Shown here piece after piece: positions 16,206 through 21,237 of a stretch of DNA of 21,237 nt (position 1 is its first letter; the number at the start of each line of letters is the position of its first letter). The translations under genes were made by a program, and so were the position numbers. The notes under the pieces were generated by a model. The model did not search any database. It was not told the DNA's origin and was given only the letters and a program-made list of their open reading frames with translations. Source of the DNA: CAUZSN01 sp963582345 (lineage in GTDB: Bacteria > Planctomycetota > Planctomycetia > Planctomycetales > Planctomycetaceae); assembly GCA_963582345.1 (NCBI GenBank), contig CAUZSN010000040.1, forward strand, positions 1 through 21,237. Direction: 5' to 3'.

Positions 16206-16243
16206 CCATTGCACTCGAATATTGCGGCCGTCGCCTGCAATGG
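16206..16243 (-). other. Stem-loop just after the M20 peptidase gene
   Basis: CCATTGC (16206-16212) and GCAATGG (16237-16243) pair perfectly over seven bases around a 24-base loop, 15 bases beyond the peptidase stop on the minus strand. It could be a 3' end structure. No U tract follows, so a terminator call is weak. Confidence 0.3.
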
Positions 16244-16258
16244 CATACCATTTGTCGA

Positions 16259-17440
16259 TCAGATCGCAGCGGTCGCTAAAGCCAGGGCAACGCGGCACGC
16301 CTGCAAATAACTCTGCACGTGTAGTGTTTCGTCTACCGTATGGACGTTGCGTTGGCCACAGCCTAATGTAACCGTTGGCAAGCCATGAGCCGTTAACGAA
16401 TTCGCATCCAGTCCACCGTTACAGATGCGTGTCTCGGACTGCATTCCAGCAGCTTCGACAGCGGCCAGGGCTGTCTTCACGCATGGTTCGTCAACGGTCA
16501 GTTCAAACGATTCGTATTTTAGTTCAGCTTTAAAATTCACCGCTCCCGTTTTTCCATCCTCGCTTAAGACATTCTTCACACCGTAAACGAAGGCTTTGTG
16601 AAATTCGTCGACGATTCGCTTCCGAAACTTTGGATCATGGCTGCGCGCCTCGGCTTGCAGCAGCAACTTTGATGTGACCACGTTCGTGGCATCGCCACCT
16701 GAAATGACTCCAATGTTACTTGTGCCGGAATGCCGACCTTTGACAATTGATCCGTGCCAGCCATTTTTGGCCAACCGGGCGATGGCCAGTCCAGCGATGG
16801 CAATCGCGCTGACACCCAATTCAGGGTGCGCGCCGGCATGACTGGCAACACCTGAAACTCTGATTTCCATGTTGTAATCGCCGGTAGCACCGATCACGGC
16901 GATGTTCGGCGATCCGCCATCCCAGTTGAAGCAGAGTTTTGGATTCCCCAGCTTGCTCAAACTAGCGTACCGTGTTCCGATTAGGCCAATCTCTTCTTGA
17001 ACAGGCCAAAATAGAGTAAGCGGAGGATGGGGCAATCTGTTACGCACAATTTCACAGACCGTGTTCAAGACGATGCTTGTACCAGCCCGGTTGTCGCCTC
17101 CCAACGCTGTGCTGGTGACGGCCGAGTGAATGAACGCCCCTTTGTGAACAGGTCGCGAACCGACACACAGTGGAATAGTATCGACGTGGGCCATCAGAAG
17201 CCGACGCGGGCCGCGCTTTGTTCCGGGCAGCTTTACGACCAGATTGCCGACTTCGCCGCCAATCGGACTCCTGCGGTTCGCACTGTCGATGTAAATGGCC
17301 GATTCCGGTATTCCGACCTGTCGCAGTTCTCGTTTGATCGCATCAATGATTCGGCCCTCCTCGCCACTCTTTCCGGAAATGCCCATCATTTGGATTACCA
17401 GATCGATGGCTTTCGTAGTGTTGATCTTCACAGTACTCAT
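16259..17440 (-). CDS. M20 family peptidase, PepT-like
   Basis: A zinc metallopeptidase of the M20 family, closest in style to peptidase T-like enzymes that cut small peptides. It has 393 residues and no signal peptide, so it is probably cytoplasmic. Metal and catalytic residues are visible: LLMAHVDT (His85, Asp87), GGDNRAG (Asp116), PVQEEIGLIGT (Glu149/Glu150), FNWDGG (Asp174) and a late VHTVDE histidine. The dimerisation/lid domain lies between about 185 and 300 (ASHAGAHPELGVSAI). A different M20 member acting on an amide other than a peptide is possible. The start ATG at 17438-17440 has no strong ribosome site. It lies 217 bp upstream of ispA, with a stem-loop between them. Confidence 0.85.
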   Translation of the reverse strand: MSTVKINTTKAIDLVIQMMGISGKSGEEGRIIDAIKRELRQVGIPESAIYIDSANRRSPIGGEVGNLVVKLPGTKRGPRRLLMAHVDTIPLCVGSRPVHKGAFIHSAVTSTALGGDNRAGTSIVLNTVCEIVRNRLPHPPLTLFWPVQEEIGLIGTRYASLSKLGNPKLCFNWDGGSPNIAVIGATGDYNMEIRVSGVASHAGAHPELGVSAIAIAGLAIARLAKNGWHGSIVKGRHSGTSNIGVISGGDATNVVTSKLLLQAEARSHDPKFRKRIVDEFHKAFVYGVKNVLSEDGKTGAVNFKAELKYESFELTVDEPCVKTALAAVEAAGMQSETRICNGGLDANSLTAHGLPTVTLGCGQRNVHTVDETLHVQSYLQACRVALALATAAI

Positions 17441-17881
17441 GATTGGTCAACTTCGATCTGACGCGTTGTCACGTCGCTATCCTGTTATCCGACGCGATTT
17501 CATCGGCGCGGTCAGATTACATCTAGGGTCGCAGGCACAGTGCATACATATGGTCGACTTTCACTAACGACAGTTGGTGCCGCAATAGATGCTATACGTC
17601 GAAGATCGTGAAGTGAACGCTTCCGCTAAGCCAACAATATAACTAATTAATACTTTGATCATAACTATAGTGTCATCTGTACAGTCGCAAGTTAAACGAA
17701 CTAAAGCTAACCATGACGCCTAGTCTTTAGTTTCTAATTTCGGAATTTGCGCACAGCAATCGAATGACATCATTCCTCGAGCGACCGATTATCAAATCAT
17801 CTTGTTCGAATCGCGCAAGTCGGCTACGATTCGCCGCTTCCGACATACGTGCCGGCTTCGGAATTCTAACGGAATACAAGG
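17441..17881. other. Divergent intergenic region, peptidase / SGNH-like
   Basis: A 441-base gap between divergent genes. It has an AT-rich core at about 17633-17671. On the minus strand TTATGA-17-TATATT there could serve the peptidase gene. On the plus strand ATGACA (17764-17769), 17 bases, then GATTAT (17787-17792) could serve the SGNH-like gene. A 17-base word at 17716-17732 recurs exactly at 9388-9404. No RNA gene was recognised. Confidence 0.35.
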
Positions 17882-19111
17882 ATGATTTTTCGTTTCAGAT
17901 TTTTAAAGCCGCCTGCCTATGCATTAATTGCGCTGGTCCTATTGACTTTCGCGATGGAAGTTGGCGTGCGCGCTTACGACTCGGTAGCCGGTCTCGCCTC
18001 AACACAATCGTTCGGCAAAGGAGTACTTGTCGTCGAATCCTGGCTGACCCATCACCGATTGATACCACTGCAAACTTTTGACGGGCAAAACCCCGACACC
18101 AAGACAGCTGTGAAGATCGTCACAAATAGTTTCGGCCTTCGGGGACCTGAGCCGGCTGTGCCAAAACCACCTGGAATTTTCCGTATCATCTGTCTCGGTG
18201 ATGAAACTGTGTTGGGCGCTGAAGTCACCGAGACAAAAACTTTTTGCGTGCGACTCCGTCAATTGTTAGAAGAACGAACACGGCTGCAAGTCGAAGTCAT
18301 CAATGCCGGCGTTCCCGGTTATTGTCCACTGCTTTCATACTTACAGGTCAAACATGAATTACTTGCATTGCAGCCCGACGTCTTGATTCTTAACTTTGAT
18401 ATGTCTGACGTTGCCGAGGACTATAAGTACCGACGACACACTTTTGTCAACGCAGCGAATGTGCCCCTGAGCTGCCCTAATCCAGCTCTTGGTAGTCGTG
18501 CGGCGACTGGAAGACGACGACCGGCGGATCAGTTCGCTATCGTGCAGTGGGGGAAGTCTCGATTGGGTTGGTTGTGGCAGGATAACATCGAGGCAGATCA
18601 GGAACGCGACATCGCCAGTCATCGAGGAAAATACTTGTGGCTCGAACATAGTCCGACAGAATGGTCGGTTCACATTAGACAAACGCTGTCATCAATCGAA
18701 CATCTGAAGAAGATTGGCGATGGAATCCACGCATGGACCATCGTCGCCACATACCCAACACCGTGGCAGGTCTCCGCTGCAGCCAGTAACGGTCCGGGAG
18801 TCCGCAAGGCAGCCGGCGTGAATGCCGAAGCCGTGTTTTCGGGTACGATGCCGTTCGACGTTCTAGCCGACTACACCGCGCGGCATGCCATCCTATTTTG
18901 CAATACCTCACAGCTGTTCCGTAATGCACCAAATGCTGAAAACCTTTTTCTGCGAAACGTATCGCGGTTTTCAGCCCAAGGCCATGAACTCTACGCACGT
19001 AAATTAGCGGTGTTCTTAGTTAACAACATTCCCGGCATTTGGACGAATGGCTCCAGCAATTCCTGGGGAAACTTGGTACAACCGCATCAAACACGCCCGG
19101 AGTCACGTTAG
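17882..19111 (+). CDS. SGNH-fold protein lacking the catalytic residues
   Basis: A 409-residue protein with one N-terminal hydrophobic segment (about 11-25), so membrane-anchored or exported. The SGNH hydrolase layout is visible: block I IICLGDETVLG (102-112), block II VINAGVPGY (139-147), block III LILNFDMSDV (168-177) and block V NVSRFSAQGHELYA (359-372). Every catalytic position is changed: nucleophile Ser is Glu108, block III Asn is Ser175, block V Asp is Asn359 and His is Arg362. Only the block II Gly143 remains. It is therefore unlikely to be an active esterase; a binding or scaffold role, perhaps in surface polysaccharide or envelope assembly, is conjecture. It is divergent from the peptidase and 182 bp upstream of proA. 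Family by fold is probable; function is unknown. Confidence 0.75.
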   Translation: MIFRFRFLKPPAYALIALVLLTFAMEVGVRAYDSVAGLASTQSFGKGVLVVESWLTHHRLIPLQTFDGQNPDTKTAVKIVTNSFGLRGPEPAVPKPPGIFRIICLGDETVLGAEVTETKTFCVRLRQLLEERTRLQVEVINAGVPGYCPLLSYLQVKHELLALQPDVLILNFDMSDVAEDYKYRRHTFVNAANVPLSCPNPALGSRAATGRRRPADQFAIVQWGKSRLGWLWQDNIEADQERDIASHRGKYLWLEHSPTEWSVHIRQTLSSIEHLKKIGDGIHAWTIVATYPTPWQVSAAASNGPGVRKAAGVNAEAVFSGTMPFDVLADYTARHAILFCNTSQLFRNAPNAENLFLRNVSRFSAQGHELYARKLAVFLVNNIPGIWTNGSSNSWGNLVQPHQTRPESR

Positions 19112-19152
19112 GTCGGATTTGATGTACCTTGCAGACTTCCGTCCAAGCTGCG

Positions 19153-19181
19153 TTGACACAGTTTTTCACTTTCTGGATACT
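19153..19181 (+). promoter_or_regulatory. Probable proA promoter
   Basis: TTGACA (19153-19158), a 17-base spacer and GATACT (19176-19181): six of six and four of six matches at ideal spacing. Transcription would start near 19188. This supports proA starting at 19267 or 19294 and not at the more distal in-frame codon 19129, which lies upstream of the promoter. Confidence 0.5.
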
Positions 19182-19293
19182 TCGCGCTGCTGCGGAATAC
19201 GGAGTACAGGCCAATATCTCACCAGCAACCGCGCAAATATGTGCCATTTGCATTTTCTTCAAATCAATGTTGAGCATTCCGGGTTCACAGCCG

Positions 19294-20553
19294 ATGGTTG
19301 ACTTGGAAAATTATGCAAATGAACTGGCCACAAAGGCCTGCAATAGCTCCTCCGCACTGGCCATCGCGACCGGTGATCAAAAGAACGAGTGGCTTCGACG
19401 TTCGGCCGAGATGATCCGTGAAAGAATGGATGCATTGATTCAAGCAAATTCACACGACCTGGAAAAGGCCTCCGACTACGCATTGACTTCGGCGGCAATC
19501 GACCGGCTGCGATTGACCAAATCGCGGCTTGATGGCACTGCCCAGGCTATGGAACAGGTGAGCGTCTTACCCGACCCTGTCGGCGAACTTACTGAGAGCA
19601 ACATTCGTCCAAACGGCCTGGTTGTTACACGGGTTCGAGTTCCGTTAGGTATTGTATTTTTTATCTATGAATCACGGCCCACCGTCACCGTCGATGCGGC
19701 CGCGATCTGTGTGAAGAGCGGCAATGCGGTGATCCTGCGAGGCGGGAAAGAAGCATTTCATAGCAATCAGGCGCTTTACAAACTGCTTCGAGAGGGCTTG
19801 GAGGATGTTGGTCTACCATCTGCCGCCGTTCAACTGGTTGAGACGACCGACCGCGCCGCCGTGGGTCATTTTTTGAAGTTACACGACAAAATCGACCTCA
19901 CGATCCCACGTGGGGGAAAATCATTGATCGAACGAGTCGCAGCAGAAGCCACTATGCCGGTCATCAAACATTTCGACGGAAATTGCCATGTTTACGTCGA
20001 CCGAGGGGCTGATCTGGACATGGCAAAAGCGATCATCGTAAACAGTAAATGCCAACGACCCGGAGTTTGTAACGCCGCAGAGTCGTTGTTGGTACATCAC
20101 GAAATTGCGGAAGGATTTCTGCCTGTAATGGCATCTGCGCTGAAGTTGCAAGACGTTGAACTCCGCTGCTGCCCCCGCTCGCGCGCGTTTGTCCCCGACT
20201 GTACGCCTGCTGTAGACGATGATTTCAGAACGGAATACCTGGATCTCATCCTCGCGGTGAAGACTGTTGACAGCCTCGACGAAGCCATCCGCCATATTAA
20301 CGAGTATGGCTCGCATCACACGGATGCGATCGTCACGAACGACTTGGTGGCGTCAGAACGGTTCACGGCTGAGGTCGATTCGGCGGCGGTACATGTGAAT
20401 GCTAGCACTAGATTTCATGACGGTGGAGAATACGGCATGGGCGCAGAAATCGGTATAAGTACCGACAAATTTCACGCACGAGGACCATGCGGATTACGAG
20501 AATTGACGAGTTACAAATACGTGGTTCACGGATCGGGACAATTAAAGAACTAA
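19294..20553 (+). CDS. proA: Gamma-glutamyl phosphate reductase
   Basis: NADPH-dependent reduction of glutamyl 5-phosphate to glutamate semialdehyde, in proline synthesis. The ATG at 19294 gives 419 residues starting MVDLENYANELATKA, the usual length and N terminus. An in-frame ATG at 19267 would add nine residues, and the frame is open to 19129. The aldehyde-dehydrogenase-like fold shows VPLGIVFFIYESRPTVT (117-133), SGNAVILRGGKEA (142-154), DLTIPRGGKSLI, the catalytic cysteine in CQRPGVCNAAES (Cys259), the C-terminal GSHHTDAI and the FHDGGEYGMGAEIGIST block. ProB is not in the window. fliM begins 31 bp downstream, close enough for co-transcription. Intact by all visible signs. Confidence 0.95.
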   Translation: MVDLENYANELATKACNSSSALAIATGDQKNEWLRRSAEMIRERMDALIQANSHDLEKASDYALTSAAIDRLRLTKSRLDGTAQAMEQVSVLPDPVGELTESNIRPNGLVVTRVRVPLGIVFFIYESRPTVTVDAAAICVKSGNAVILRGGKEAFHSNQALYKLLREGLEDVGLPSAAVQLVETTDRAAVGHFLKLHDKIDLTIPRGGKSLIERVAAEATMPVIKHFDGNCHVYVDRGADLDMAKAIIVNSKCQRPGVCNAAESLLVHHEIAEGFLPVMASALKLQDVELRCCPRSRAFVPDCTPAVDDDFRTEYLDLILAVKTVDSLDEAIRHINEYGSHHTDAIVTNDLVASERFTAEVDSAAVHVNASTRFHDGGEYGMGAEIGISTDKFHARGPCGLRELTSYKYVVHGSGQLKN

Positions 20554-20584
20554 GGATCGTAATTGAACAAGAGCGAGGCCAAGA

Positions 20585-21237
20585 ATGGCGGACGTTTTGA
20601 GTCAGTCGGAAGTTGAGTCATTGCTTGCCGCATTGGATCCCAGTGTCCAGGCGTTATCGCCAGTGCCAACGACCGTCGCCCAAGATGAGCTACACGCCCA
20701 AATCAGCACATGCGACTTCAAACGCCCTGAACGAGTCAGCAAGGAGCTAGTTCGCACGTTTCACGCACTACACGAAAGATTCGGCTGCGAGTTCGGTGCC
20801 GGCCTGAGCGCCATGCTACGCTCACTTGTCGAGGTTAAACTGATCAACATCGATCAGTTAACCTACAGCGAGTTCGTTTGCAGTCTGGAAAACCCGACTT
20901 GTTTCAATTTGTTAAAATCGGAGGGGCTGAACGGTCACATCATTCTGGATCTGAATCCTTCGCTTGTCTTTCCAATTGTCGATCGATTGATGGGCGGTGG
21001 GCGCGAACCGATGCACAATGTACCCAATCGCCCGCTAACCGAAATCGAAATCAGACTAGCCTTGCGGATCACTGAACTGGCCATCAAAGCGCTCGGAAAA
21101 GCATGGAGCAACATCTGTACGCTGGAACTTGTCGTCAGCCAGGTGGAAAGCAATCCACAATTGATCCAGATCGTTCCTCCTAACGAAGTGGTCGTGTTAA
21201 GCAGCTTTGAAATTACGATGGGCGAAGTGTGTGGCAT
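20585..21237 (+). CDS. fliM: Flagellar motor switch protein FliM, N-terminal part
   Basis: Component of the flagellar C ring that binds CheY-P and sets rotation sense. The gene runs off the window; 217 codons are visible. The N terminus MADVLSQSEVESLLAAL carries the CheY-binding motif (usual LSQxEIDALL). A linker of about 25 residues follows, then the middle domain begins with CDFKRPERVSKE, then LTYSEFVCSLENPT, ILDLNPSLVFPIVDRLMGGG and the LTEIEIRL helix, all standard FliM blocks. GCGAGG about six bases before ATG is a fair ribosome site. It starts 31 bp after proA, away from any other flagellar gene seen here; genes downstream are not visible. The C-terminal FliN-like domain is outside the window. 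Confidence 0.93.
   Translation, partial: MADVLSQSEVESLLAALDPSVQALSPVPTTVAQDELHAQISTCDFKRPERVSKELVRTFHALHERFGCEFGAGLSAMLRSLVEVKLINIDQLTYSEFVCSLENPTCFNLLKSEGLNGHIILDLNPSLVFPIVDRLMGGGREPMHNVPNRPLTEIEIRLALRITELAIKALGKAWSNICTLELVVSQVESNPQLIQIVPPNEVVVLSSFEITMGEVCG

Noticed and set aside
17800..17835. TTCGAATC element resembling a tRNA T loop
   Set aside because: The flanking bases do not form a T stem, and no acceptor, D or anticodon arms can be drawn.
1..21237. Search for mobile elements, CRISPR arrays, toxin-antitoxin pairs or defence genes
   Set aside because: No transposase, integrase, phage gene, regular spaced repeats or defence-type domains were seen; the window is mainly housekeeping genes.

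Overview
The window looks like an ordinary chromosomal core region of a bacterium, most likely a planctomycete (Planctomycetota). This lineage call is inference. It rests on the style of several proteins (the DXS variant, the ABC ATPase, the SGNH-like protein and the acyl-carrier-like small protein), on many widely spaced genes that switch strand, on weak Shine-Dalgarno use, and on a base composition near half GC by eye. I see no transposase, integrase, phage gene, CRISPR array, rRNA or tRNA.

Layout. At 1-666 (+) lie the 3' end of rsgA and a small acyl-carrier-like protein. At 6219-903 (-) runs an arginine cluster in the order argB, argD, argF, then rph (RNase PH), then a secreted protein with two SPOR-like modules. 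A near-consensus sigma-70 promoter (TTGACA-16-TACAAT) sits just before argB. At 6546-9353 (+) come an unrecognised protein, hisF and a PilT/PilU-type pilus motor ATPase. At 17440-9392 (-) run a PepT-like M20 peptidase, a farnesyl-type diphosphate synthase (ispA), dxs, a tail-specific protease (prc) and an ABC ATPase with no permease beside it. At 17882-21237 (+) are an SGNH-like protein that has lost its catalytic residues, proA, and the 5' part of fliM, which is cut by the window end.

Functional themes. argB, argD and argF are three arginine-pathway steps and look co-transcribed. ispA and dxs overlap by one base (TAATG) and join the first step of the MEP isoprenoid pathway to prenyl chain elongation. 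proA serves proline synthesis and hisF histidine synthesis. fliM and the pilus ATPase imply a cell with both a flagellar and a twitching or secretion apparatus, which fits the swarmer stage of planctomycetes.

I do not see a clearly new multi-gene system. The items most worth a second look are: (a) the SGNH-fold protein with Ser, Asn, Asp and His of the active site all replaced; (b) the 85-89-residue ACP-like protein, whose segments read as a circularly permuted acyl carrier domain; (c) RNA or DNA dyads placed directly against the ribosome binding sites of argF and argD; and (d) active-site substitutions in argF (HCLP to HDLP) and dxs (EQH to EGH).
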